Source: Mycolicibacterium flavescens (GTDB taxonomy: Bacteria; Actinomycetota; Actinomycetes; Mycobacteriales; Mycobacteriaceae). From it: a stretch of DNA of 64,000 bases. The stretch covers positions 4,526,001 through 4,590,000 of the forward strand of contig LR134353.1 in assembly GCA_900637135.1 (NCBI GenBank), given 5' to 3'. Positions 52,206 to 63,500 of this stretch are shown piece by piece (positions within the stretch are counted from its first letter, which is position 1; every line of letters starts with the position of its first letter). Below the pieces are notes generated by a model that was given only the letters and a program-made list of their open reading frames with translations, searched no databases and was not told where the DNA came from. Made by a program: the position numbers and the translations under genes.

Positions 52206-53227
52206 TGCCGTCCGACCTCTGGGAGATCATCGGGTTGGCGCTGGCATGTTCGGTTCCCGTGGTGCTCGCGGGCGCACTCGTGATCCGCCTGGCCCGGTCG
52301 TGGTCGCTGGCGGTGAGCATGGTGGCGCTGGTGCTCATCCCGGTGTTGGCGACGTTCACCGGTGTGCTCGGCGCCAGCCGCTTCATGATCACCGAAACCT
52401 TCGAGAAGACCGCGATCGTCCTGGTGATCGTCTCGGTGGTGACGATTCCCGCCGCGGTGATGCTCGCGCGCTATCAGGCCCGTCGCACGGTGTGGGAGCA
52501 GGAGATCCGCGAGTCCGAACGGGCCGCCGAACAGTCGCGCCGCAGGCTGGTCGCGTTCGTCAGCCACGATCTGCGGACCCCGCTGGCCGGGATACGGGCG
52601 GTGTCCGAGGCGATCGCCGACGGCGTGGTACCCGACGCCGAGGTCCGTGTACACGCCAAAACCATTGAGCAAGAGTCGGTTCGGCTTTCTGAGATGGTTG
52701 ACGACCTGTTCGAGATGTCGAAGATCAACGCGGGTGCGGTCCAACCGGTGTTCGACAAGGTGGCGCTCGACGAGGTGGTCGACGATGTGCTCACCGCGCA
52801 CCGGATCGCCGCCGAGCGCGCGGGAGTGGCGTTGACGGCCGAGCTGCCGGAGGCGCCGGTGCGGGTGCTGGGCAGCGACCGCGCGTTGGTGCGTGTGCTG
52901 TCCAACTTGGTGGCCAATGCGATCGCCCACACCCCGGAGGGGGGCCGGGTGTCGCTCTCGCTGGGCTCGGACGAGAACGGTGCGTGGGCGCGCGTCGACG
53001 ACACCGGCGTCGGCATCGACGAGGCCGACCTGCCGCGGGTGTTCGACGTCGCCTACCGCGGGTCCAACGATCGCGTGCCGCGTGCTGATTCGTCGCTGCC
53101 CAGTGGGTCGGGGCTGGGGCTTGCGATCGCCGCGGGCCTGGTGCAGGCCCATCGCGGCACGTTGTCCGCCCGCAACCTGGGCACGGGCGCACGTTTCGAG
53201 GTGCGACTGCCGCTGGCGGCGGACTAA
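52205..53227 (+). CDS. Sensor histidine kinase
   Basis: About 340 residues. Two membrane helices (LWEIIGLALACSVPVVLAGAL; AIVLVIVSVVTIPAAVMLA) with a short extracytoplasmic loop. Phospho-acceptor His is in VAFVSHDLRTPLAGIRAV; N box NLVANAIAHTPEGG; G boxes VDDTGVGIDEADLPRVF and GSGLGLAIAAGLVQAH. No clear sensor domain, suggesting membrane-stress or quinone-type sensing. GTG start at 52205 overlaps the regulator stop. Confidence 0.92.
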   Translation: MPSDLWEIIGLALACSVPVVLAGALVIRLARSWSLAVSMVALVLIPVLATFTGVLGASRFMITETFEKTAIVLVIVSVVTIPAAVMLARYQARRTVWEQEIRESERAAEQSRRRLVAFVSHDLRTPLAGIRAVSEAIADGVVPDAEVRVHAKTIEQESVRLSEMVDDLFEMSKINAGAVQPVFDKVALDEVVDDVLTAHRIAAERAGVALTAELPEAPVRVLGSDRALVRVLSNLVANAIAHTPEGGRVSLSLGSDENGAWARVDDTGVGIDEADLPRVFDVAYRGSNDRVPRADSSLPSGSGLGLAIAAGLVQAHRGTLSARNLGTGARFEVRLPLAAD

Positions 53228-53295
53228 TGCTGACCGTCGCTGGTCGTTGAGCAGCGCATTCCACGACCGTGGCTTCTCACTCGGCCGCTTGAGGC

Positions 53296-53324
53296 TTGTT
53301 CTTGAGTGATCACTCAAGTAACGT
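53296..53324 (+). promoter_or_regulatory. Promoter with an 18-bp perfect palindrome between -35 and -10
   Basis: CTTGAGTGATCACTCAAG (53301-53318) is a perfect 18-bp palindrome. It fills the 17-base spacer between a candidate -35 TTGTTC (53296-53301) and -10 TAACGT (53319-53324). The position is classic for a repressor that blocks RNA polymerase. The controlled gene is the Ddn-like gene at 53356. Confidence 0.7.
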
Positions 53325-53355
53325 CGTTGACCTCATCCCCCCGAGGAGGTTCGCG

Positions 53356-53808
53356 ATGACAGCACGAAGCGCCGACAAGGCGGTGCGCAAGTTCAAGGTC
53401 GAGCGGCAGCTGGGACGCGTCCTGATGAATCCGGTGGTCGCCGCGCTCGACCGCGTGGGCATCCGGTCGTCGTTGGTGGTCGACCTCGAGACGATCGGAC
53501 GCAAGAGCGGGCAGCCGCGGCTCGTACCGCTGGCCGGCCGCGCCGACGACACCGGCGTATGGGTGATCTCGCAGCACGGTCGCCGCGCAGGCTGGGCCTA
53601 TAACATCGCGGCGAACCCCAGAGTGCGCGTCCGCGTCAACGGCGAATGGCGCACGGGCACCGCGACGTTCGAGCCCGACGACGACGTGCGCGTCCGCGCC
53701 CGCACCTTCGGCGGCGCGGGCAAACTCGGCCAGTCGGCGACGGCGTTGACGATGCGAGCGATGGAAAGCGACCCGATCTCGGTGCGGATCACCTTCAACG
53801 ACCGGTGA
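53356..53808 (+). CDS. Ddn-like F420-dependent protein
   Basis: 150 residues of the deazaflavin-dependent nitroreductase family: VDLETIGRKSGQPRLVPLAGR, GVWVISQHGRRAGWAYNIAANPRVRVRVNGEW. GAGGAGG precedes the ATG at 53356. The N-terminus is longer and more basic than in the other copies. An operator-type palindrome in the promoter indicates tight regulation, but no TetR gene is adjacent. Confidence 0.87.
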   Translation: MTARSADKAVRKFKVERQLGRVLMNPVVAALDRVGIRSSLVVDLETIGRKSGQPRLVPLAGRADDTGVWVISQHGRRAGWAYNIAANPRVRVRVNGEWRTGTATFEPDDDVRVRARTFGGAGKLGQSATALTMRAMESDPISVRITFNDR

Positions 53809-53848
53809 GTGCCTGCCAAGAGTGGGGCCGAATCCCTGACTACTCAAT

Positions 53849-53867
53849 CTAGGTTAGGCTTCCCCAG
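53849..53867 (+). promoter_or_regulatory. Iron-box-like site at a leaderless start
   Basis: CTAGGTTAGGCTTCCCCAG matches 14 of 19 positions of the IdeR box TTAGGTTAGGCTAACCTAA, with the left half nearly perfect and the right half poor. It contains TAGGCT (53855-53860), a TAnnnT -10 that ends 6 bases before the GTG at 53867, which would give a leaderless transcript. A similar left half occurs by chance at 8459-8470, so caution is needed. Confidence 0.4.
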
Positions 53868-54595
53868 TGACTCAGCGCCGCTCCGCTCGTGAGGAGGGGT
53901 CTCCGGAAGTCAGCTTCGTCCCACCGAATGGCCTGAGAGAACACATCAGGAACACCGCGATAAGCGTTGTCCCTCCGCTCATCGTTTACTACGCGCTCCG
54001 CGCGTTCGGCGTAACGGAATATTTGGCGCTCGTGGGCGCGATTGTCGTCGCTACGGTTCAAGGATCGGTTGCCGCACTACGTCGACGACGGTTCGAACCC
54101 CTGAGCGCAGTGGTCATCGTCGTAGCCGCCTGTTCCTTGACCCTTGCGTTCACCACGAAGAACCCCCGCATGGTCCAAGTCATGGAACTCGTGCCTATCG
54201 CTTTGTTCATCTGGGCTTTCTTCGCAAGTGGCCTGTTGCGCAAGCCGGCTTCTCTCAAGTTGGTCGATGCGATCGTGCCCAGCCTCGCAGACGGGGCGCT
54301 ACCCCATCGCGGGTGGACACGGCGCGACATCGACGACTGGCACAGGCTGCACAGCAGGCTCTGCGTTCGGCTCGGATTTCTCTGCGGACTATTCCCTTTC
54401 GTCGCGATCTTCTGGATCTTTCGCCTTTCGGTCGACGTCTCGCAGATCCTCATCGTTTCAGTCGGCAACGCGGTTCTCATCCTCGCCATCTTCAGCGCTG
54501 TCATCTCGCTTCGCCGATTCGTGCAGCAACGCGGTTCGATCGCCGCTCAACCGTTGGGCGGGCCAACTCATGCCGACCCGGAGCAGGCCGTCTAG
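53867..54595 (+). CDS. VC0807-family membrane protein
   Basis: 242 residues with about six membrane helices in two bundles (NTAISVVPPLIVYYAL; YLALVGAIVVATVQGSVAAL; LSAVVIVVAACSLTLAF; MELVPIALFIWAFFASGLL; then LGFLCGLFPFVAIFWIFRL; ILIVSVGNAVLILAIFSAV). The overall pattern fits VC0807-like proteins of unknown function. GTG start near an iron-box-like site, no ribosome site. Codon use is less GC-biased than its neighbours, hinting at a different origin. Its TAG abuts the NRPS stop with no spacer. Confidence 0.7.
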   Translation: MTQRRSAREEGSPEVSFVPPNGLREHIRNTAISVVPPLIVYYALRAFGVTEYLALVGAIVVATVQGSVAALRRRRFEPLSAVVIVVAACSLTLAFTTKNPRMVQVMELVPIALFIWAFFASGLLRKPASLKLVDAIVPSLADGALPHRGWTRRDIDDWHRLHSRLCVRLGFLCGLFPFVAIFWIFRLSVDVSQILIVSVGNAVLILAIFSAVISLRRFVQQRGSIAAQPLGGPTHADPEQAV

Positions 54596-57500
54596 CTACA
54601 GCAATCCGAGCAGCTGCAGATCTGTGACGTACTTGACGATGACCGGCGCCGTAACGTGTGGAATCTCCCGATCATCGCTGTTTGCACCGATTTTGGCTTC
54701 ATGAACTGCAGCGCGAAAGCGGTCGTTTGAGGCGAAGGAACCGCTTACCGGCTCAGCCGGCTGCAGGTTCTCGGAATCATGCAGGGCCATCTGCAGCAGC
54801 CCCATCACCGAGTGCTCGCGCACACGATCCGGCAGTGCGCGTAGGCCGGCCTCGAAGCGCTGCAACCATTCCGCGAAATCGTCGATGCGCTCGATGTGGT
54901 AACCGGCCTCGATCAACCAGTCCACATACTCGTCGAATCCGATCCCATCGTCGTGTGTGTTCATCACGTGGTATGTCTCGAACCCACTCAAGGATTTCTG
55001 TCCTACCTCAGCACCCAACGTGGTGATCGCCTCAGCAACGAACTCGACCGGCAGCCCATCAGCATGCGTGCGCTGACGATTGCCGTCGGCATCGAGGCGG
55101 AAGAACGATTTGGGAGCGACACCGGTAGCCATCAGGCTCAACACCATTCGGGTGACGAGATCGGATAAGTTCAGCTGGCCCGCATAGGTGGTGTCAGCCA
55201 ATATCAAGCCGCAGCGGAAAACTGCGACCGGCAGCCTGCACAGGTCGTTGGCCTCGCGCAGCAACACCTCGGCTGCCCACTTGCTGTTGCCGTAACCGTT
55301 GACATTGCTGCCGTCGTTGATGCGAGTCGGACTGACCACCCGGATGTCGGCATCCTCGAGGAACGCGGATGGCTCGATCTGGTCGCCCACGTTGCCAGTC
55401 GACACATAGACATAGGATTTCAGTTTGGTGGTCAGCGCGAGCCGGATCAGCTCGGCGGTACCGACCACGTTGGGTCCGAAGAGCTGGTGGTACGGCAAGA
55501 CGCCACTGACTTGGGCCGCCGAATCGACGATGAGATCGGCGGTATCCGCCAGCCGCTGCCAGCTTTCTGTGTCCAAGCCTAGATCGGCTTCTCCCTTGTC
55601 CCCGGCGATGACTTGTAGATGGTCAGCGGCCAATTCCTCAAAGTGCGCAAGCAATTCCGGATCCCCGCTGTCGAAGATCCCTTCCAGACGCCGCCGCGCT
55701 TCGTCATCGGAATCGGCCCGGACCAAGCAGATCAGATGCCCGTTGGTCAGTTCCATCCGCTCCAGCAATTCCAGGACTAGATAACGTCCGAGGAAGCCGG
55801 TGGCGCCGGTCAACAGGACCGTCCGCACCTCAGCGCTCGGACCGGGCAGTGTCCGTGCGGCCTCGAGCGTGGATGCGTCGATGAACTTGTCCAGCGTGAG
55901 GTCGGCGGCGTGCACCTCGGTGGCTTCCGAGCCATGGACTGCCACGAAGCGCGGGTCGGTGACGTGGCTGTCCAGCCGCGGCCCCAGCCCGGCGATGGTG
56001 GGTGCGTCGAACAGGGTGCGCACGCTCAGGTGGGTTTCCAGGGCGGTGTTGATCGCCGCGATCAGGCGCATCGCCGACAACGAGTCCCCACCCAGCTCGA
56101 AAAACGAGTCATCGACCCCGACCCGATCCACGCCCAGCACCCGGGCATAGATCTCGGCCAGCACTTCTTCAACAGCACTGCCCGGAGCGCGGTAAGGAGC
56201 ATCCTGATACTCCGGTAACGGCAGAGCCCGGGTGTCGAGTTTGCCGTTGGCAGTCAACGGCAACGCATCGACCACCATCACCGCAGCCGGCACCATATAC
56301 GCCGGTAACCGCTCACCCAGCACGGCGCGGACCGCGGCCGGCTCAGCGGTCCCGGTGATGTAGCCGACCAACCGCTTATCACCGGGGCGGTCCTCACGAG
56401 CGATCACCACCGCGGCCTCGACTCCCTCCACAGCCGCCAACGCCGCTTGGATCTCACCGAGCTCGATGCGATACCCACGGATCTTGACCTGCTCATCAGC
56501 ACGACCCAGATACCGCAACTGCCCATCAGCATCCCAACGAACCAAATCCCCAGTGCGATACATCCGTTGCCCAGGGGCCCCGAACGGACACGACACAAAC
56601 CGCGACGCGGTCAACCCCGCCCGACCCAAATACCCAACCCCGAGCCCATGACCGGCGGCATACAACTCACCAACCACCCCCACCGGCACCGGCCGCAACC
56701 ACCCATCCAACACAAACAACGCAGCCCCGGGCACCGGCGCACCAATCGGCGGGGTCCCCGACCCCGCCACCAACGGCGCACTGACCGTCACACACATCGT
56801 CGTCTCAGTCGGGCCATACGCATTGGTCATCAACCGCCCCGGCGCCCACCGATCCACCAACTCGGCCGAACACGCCTCGGCAGCCACCACCAACGCCGCC
56901 GAACCCAACGCCTGCGAAGACAGCGCCGACAACGCCGAAGGGGTCTGGTGCAACACACTGACACCCTCGTCGAGCAGCAACGCCTGGAAATCCCCGGGCA
57001 CCGAGGCCACCGACTCAGGCACCACCACCAACCGAGACCCGTGCAGCAACGCCCCCCAGATCTCTTCGACCGAGGCGTCAAAAGCATAGGAATACCACTG
57101 CGACCACACCTGACCCGGCCCCGAAGGCATCCCCACATGCAACGCTGCCAGCCACTGGGTCACGTTGTGGTGAGTGGTGGCCACTCCCTTGGGAACCCCG
57201 GTGGTGCCTGAGGTGTAGATGATGTGAGCGATATCGTCGCCGGCCGGCATCGGCAACGCCGTAACCGGTTGGGCGCCAACAGCTTCATCATCGACATCGA
57301 TGACCGCCACCCCATAGCCGGCCAACCGCGACGCCAGCCCGGCGGTACTGAGCGCGGCCACCGGCGCGGCATCACCGATCATGAATTCGATCCGCGAATC
57401 GGGCACCACCGGGTCCATCGGCAGATACGCCGCCCCCGTCTTGAGCACCGCCAAAATCGCGATCACCGCCTCCGCCGACCGCGAAAACAGCACCGCCACA

Positions 57501-60500
57501 CACTCACCCGGGCCCGCCCCATACCCAACCAACAGATGCGCCAACCGGTTAGCGCTGTCCTCAACCTCCCGATACGACCACAACCGACCCCCACAACTGA
57601 GCGCCACCGCATCAGGAGTACGACCAACCTGGGCGGCGAACAACTCCGGAATCGACACCGACCCCAACACCGGCGCCGTCAACACCGCACGATTACCGAA
57701 CTCACCCAAACGCACACACTCAGCACCATCGAGCACATCAACACTCGACAACCGCCGCACCGGATCAGCAACCATCCCCACCAACACCCGCTGCAACCGA
57801 CCCACCAACCCCGCGATCGTGGCGGTGTCGAACAGGTCGGTGCGGAACTCCACCGCCCCGACGATCCCGGCCGGCTCACCATCATCGCTCCAGCGTTCGC
57901 CCAGCGAAAAAGCCAGATCCATGCGGGCGCTTTGGGTTTGCAGCGACATCGGGGTGATCTGCACATCGCCCAGCGTCAGCATCGAGGCAGGGTCATCGCC
58001 CTGCCCCTGCCAGGTCAACCCCACCTGAACCAACGGGTGGTGACTCAACGACCGGATCGGGTTAAGCCGTTCCACCAGCAACTCAAAGGGCACGTCTTGA
58101 TGCTCAAGACCCTCCAGGCTGCGCGCGCGCACCTGCTCGAGCAGATCACCAACGGTGGCCCGACCGTCGACCTGCACACGTAAGACCAAGGTGTTGACGA
58201 AAAAGCCCACCAACCGCTCCAGGGCCGGGTCGCTACGACCGGCGACCGCGAAACCCACTGCCACATCGGTGCTGGCGCTGAGCTTGTACAACAGCACCGC
58301 CAATGCGGCCTGAACCACCATGAAGCTGGTCGCGTTGTGCTCGCGGGCCACCGCCCGTACCCGCTGCTGCAGATCGGCCGGCCATTCCACGGCCACACTG
58401 GCCCCGCCGTGACCGGCGACATGCGGATAGGGCCGATCGGTGGGCAACACCAGCCGCTCCGGCATCCCCGCCAAAACCTGCTGCCAATAGGCCAACTGCA
58501 CACCGATAGGACTTTCGGCGTCGTCGACATCACCGAACTGGGCCCGCTGCCACAACGCGTAATCGGCATACTGCACCGGCAACGCCGCCCAGCCAGGGGC
58601 GCGCCCCGCACACCGGCTGGTGTAAGCCTGCCCCAGATCAGCCACCAACGGAGTCAACGACCAGCCGTCCGCAGCGATATGGTGCACCACCGCCGCCAAC
58701 ACATGCTCATCCTCGGCCACACTGAAAAGTCGCGCCCGCAAAGGGATTTCATTCGCCAAATCAAACGTGTGACGCGCAACCACACCGATGGCCTCAACCA
58801 ACTGATGCTGCGACCACCCCGTCGCGTCCACCACCTGCCAACCCAACTGCGCCCGCTGGGGGGGCAGCACCTGCTGATACGGCACACCATCGATATCGCC
58901 AAACACCGTGCGCAACGATTCGTGACGGTCCACCACATCGACCAACGCCGCACCCAACGCCGCGACATCAAGCCGACCATCCAGCCGCAACGCCACCGCC
59001 ATGTTGTAAACCGGCGACGGACCCTGCAGCTGCTCAAGGAACCACAACCGGCCCTGACCAAACGACAACGGCACCACAGCAGGCCGCTCGCCAGCCACCA
59101 GCGGCGCCAACCCACGCCCATCCACACCAACACGGGGCCCCAGCCCGGCGATGGTGGGTGCGTCGAACAGGGTGCGCACGCTCAGGTGGGTTTCCAGGGC
59201 GGTGTTGATCGCCGCGATCAGGCGCATCGCCGACAACGAGTCCCCACCCAGCTCGAAAAACGAGTCATCGACCCCGACCCGATCCACGCCCAGCACCCGG
59301 GCATAGATCTCGGCCAGCACTTCTTCAACAGCACTGCCCGGAGCGCGGTAAGGAGCATCCTGATACTCCGGTAACGGCAGAGCCCGGGTGTCGAGTTTGC
59401 CGTTGGCAGTCAACGGCAACGCATCGACCACCATCACCGCAGCCGGCACCATATACGCCGGTAACCGCTCACCCAGCACGGCGCGGACCGCGGCCGGCTC
59501 AGCGGTCCCGGTGATGTAGCCGACCAACCGCTTATCACCGGGGCGGTCCTCACGAGCGATCACCACCGCGGCCTCGACTCCCTCCACAGCCGCCAACGCC
59601 GCTTGGATCTCACCGAGCTCGATGCGATACCCACGGATCTTGACCTGCTCATCAGCACGACCCAGATACCGCAACTGCCCATCAGCATCCCAACGAACCA
59701 AATCCCCAGTGCGATACATCCGTTGCCCAGGGGCCCCGAACGGACACGACACAAACCGCGACGCGGTCAACCCCGCCCGACCCAAATACCCAACCCCGAG
59801 CCCATGACCGGCGGCATACAACTCACCAACCACCCCCACCGGCACCGGCCGCAACCACCCATCCAACACAAACAACGCAGCCCCGGGCACCGGCGCACCA
59901 ATCGGCGGGGTCCCCGACCCCGCCACCAACGGCGCACTGACCGTCACACACATCGTCGTCTCAGTCGGGCCATACGCATTGGTCATCAACCGCCCCGGCG
60001 CCCACCGATCCACCAACTCGGCCGAACACGCCTCGGCAGCCACCACCAACGCCGCCGAACCCAACGCCTGCGAAGACAGCGCCGACAACGCCGAAGGGGT
60101 CTGGTGCAACACACTGACACCCTCGTCGAGCAGCAACGCCTGGAAATCCCCGGGCACCGAGGCCACCGACTCAGGCACCACCACCAACCGAGACCCGTGC
60201 AGCAACGCCCCCCAGATCTCTTCGACCGAGGCGTCAAAAGCATAGGAATACCACTGCGACCACACCTGACCCGGCCCCGAAGGCATCCCCACATGCAACG
60301 CTGCCAGCCACTGGGTCACGTTGTGGTGAGTGGTGGCCACTCCCTTGGGAACCCCGGTGGTGCCTGAGGTGTAGATGATGTGAGCGATATCGTCGCCGGC
60401 CGGCATCGGCAACGCCGTAACCGGTTGGGCGCCAACAGCTTCATCATCGACATCGATGACCGCCACCCCATAGCCGGCCAACCGCGACGCCAGCCCGGCG

Positions 60501-63500
60501 GTACTGAGCGCGGCCACCGGCGCGGCATCACCGATCATGAATTCGATCCGCGAATCGGGCACCACCGGGTCCATCGGCAGATACGCCGCCCCCGTCTTGA
60601 GCACCGCCAAAATCGCGATCACCGCCTCCGCCGACCGCGAAAACAGCACCGCCACACACTCACCCGGGCCCGCCCCATACCCAACCAACAGATGCGCCAA
60701 CCGGTTAGCGCTGTCCTCAACCTCCCGATACGACCACAACCGACCCCCACAACTGAGCGCCACCGCATCAGGAGTACGACCAACCTGGGCGGCGAACAAC
60801 TCCGGAATCGACACCGACCCCAACACCGGCGCCGTCAACACCGCACGATTACCGAACTCACCCAAACGCACACACTCAGCACCATCGAGCACATCAACAC
60901 TCGACAACCGCCGCACCGGATCAGCAACCATCCCCACCAACACCCGCTGCAACCGACCCACCAACCCCGCAACGGTTTCCGCCGTGAACAAGTCCATGTC
61001 GTATTGGATGCGCACACCCAGTTCGGTTCCCGGGGTGACTTGCACGGTCAGCGGGTAGTGGGTGGATTCGTGGGTGCTGACTCCGGTGACGGCCAAACCG
61101 TCGATCCCCGACAACGTCGCGGTGTCGACGGGGTAGTTCTCGTAGACGAACAAGGTGTCGAACAGTTGGTCGTGGCCGGTGAGACGGTGAATCTCGGGGA
61201 GCGCCACATGCTGGTGTTCGAGCGTGTTGTTGTGGGCAGCCTGCAATTGCTCGAGGAGTTCGGCGGTGGTGGTGGTCGCGCTCATGGTTGCGCGCACCGG
61301 AACCGTGTTGATCAACAGGCCGACAATGGATTCGGCGCCCGGCAGATCGGCGGGGCGCCCCGACACCGCGACGCCGAACACGACATCGTGCTGGGCCGTC
61401 AACGTTGTCAGCAGCTGGGCCCAGGCACCCTGCAGCACGGTGCTTATGGTCGTGTGGAGTGATCGGGCCAGCTCGGTTATGGAGCGGGTGGTTTCAGCCG
61501 ACAACCGCATCGAGACCGCGTCGCGCGTACCGGGTGCTGAATTGTGTGGCGGTCCGACCAATGTCGGACCGTCCAAGCCGGCCAGCGCCTCACGCCAAGC
61601 CCCGTGCGCGGACTGCTGGTCACGGGCGGCCAGCCAGTAAACGAAGCTGCGATACGGCACCGGCGCGGGCAGTCGTTGCCCGTGGTAGTCGGCGAACAAT
61701 TCGCTCAGCAAGATCGGCATCGACCAGCCGTCAAGGACGGTGTGGTGATTGGTGACCACCAGCCGATGCGCGTCTATCGCGCTGCGTATCAACGCGACCC
61801 GGAACGGTGGGCCGTCGAAGAGGTCGCACACCGCGACGCGTTCAGCGGCGCACACCTCCCGGATCTGCGCCTCAGAGCTGATCTGTTCGAACCGCCAACC
61901 CGCTGCGGGATCGGCGGGTATGACCTGCACGGGAGGATCGAACTCGGGGCAGAATCGGGACGTCAGGTTGGGGTGGCGGGCGATTACGGTGCGCACCGCC
62001 TCCCGCAGCCGGTCGATGTCGAGGCGCCCGTTCAGCGCGATGTCCAGTTGGACCGCGTACAACTCAACGCCGCTGGATTGCGTAGTGACGGAGTGGAAGA
62101 GCAGCCCCTGCTGTAGGGGGGTGAGCGGCAAAATGTCGGCGATGCGGTGGTGCCGCTGTAGTTGTTCGATCTGACGCTGGCTCAGCTGGGCCGGCAAGAT
62201 GTCGGAGGGGGTCAATCCACCTCCGCCGTCGCGCACGTGGGCGCAGATGCCGGTCAGGGCGTCGAACCAGAGCCGGCCCAGCCGACTGACCTGTGCATGA
62301 TCCAGCGCCGAGCGGGCCCACGTCCAGGTGGCGTGCAGGTGCGGCCCGGCGTCGGTGTCTACAGTGGCGGCGTTGAGCTCCACGGTATGGGTCAGCGGCA
62401 TGGGTACCGCCGTGGCGGCTACGGTATGCGCCACACCGTCCTCACTGACGCGCCACAGGTCTTCGGTGGCGAAGGCGGCGGCCGCGCCGAGGCGGCCCAA
62501 GTAGTTGAACCCGATCGCCGGATCTGGCTGAGCCAACTCGACATCGGGGTTCAGATAGCGCAGCAGTCCATACGTCAAACCATCGGGCATAGCGCGCAGC
62601 TGTTCTTTGGCGTCCTTGATCACCGCTCCCAGCGCGGCGTCACCGACGATCACCTGCGCCCACGACAGCCCGCCCACCGAAAGCGACACCGGATACTTGG
62701 ACGTGAACCATCCCACGGTGCGAGACAAATCCACATCGGAGCCCAGTTCCTCCGCGCGGCCGTGGCCCTCCACGTCGATGCCGATCGGCACCGTGTCCTC
62801 ACCCAGGAATTCGACCACTGCCAGCGCGAAAGCGGTCAGCAAGATGTCGTGGATGCCGGCGTGAAACGCCGCGGGCACCTCACCGAGCAGCAGCTCAGTC
62901 GTGCTGGAGTCCAGCGACATTGACAGAGATCCGGCGTTGGCGAACGTGTCCGCGCCCGGGCGCACCGCCGGCAACACGGCCGGAGTGGCTGCAATTTGAC
63001 GCCATGTCTGCGCGCGGTCCACGACTTGCGGGCGGCGCGCATACTCGGCCAGCAGTGCCGACCACCGGGCAAACGACATCCCCGTCACCGGTAGCGTGAC
63101 GGGGTGACCGTTGTTGTGCTGGCCCCAGGCGATGTTGAGGTCCTCCAACAGAATTCGCCACGACACTCCGTCGACAGCCATGTGGTGGATGATCAACACC
63201 AACTGGCCCGTCGCGGTCACCCACAGCGCGCTGAGCATCATCCCGGCTGCCGGCTGAAGTCGTGACCGCGCGGCGACCAGGTCCGCATCGGAAAGCGCTT
63301 CCACCGACCGCAGACACTCGCGAACATCCACCGCGCCGGTCTCGGGCACGGTCAACGACCAGCCGCCCGCGCCGTCATCGGCGACGCGCAGCCGCAACAT
63401 GGCATGCCGATCGAGGAGCGCCTGCAACAGCACCGCTACATCCGACTCAGACACACCGGCGGGGGCCTGCACCGCCATCGTCTGATTGAACTCATCGACC

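Noticed and set aside
56447..60367. Long plus-strand frames opposite the NRPS, present twice
   Set aside because: They are Arg/His/Pro-rich antisense frames duplicated only because the A-T unit is duplicated.
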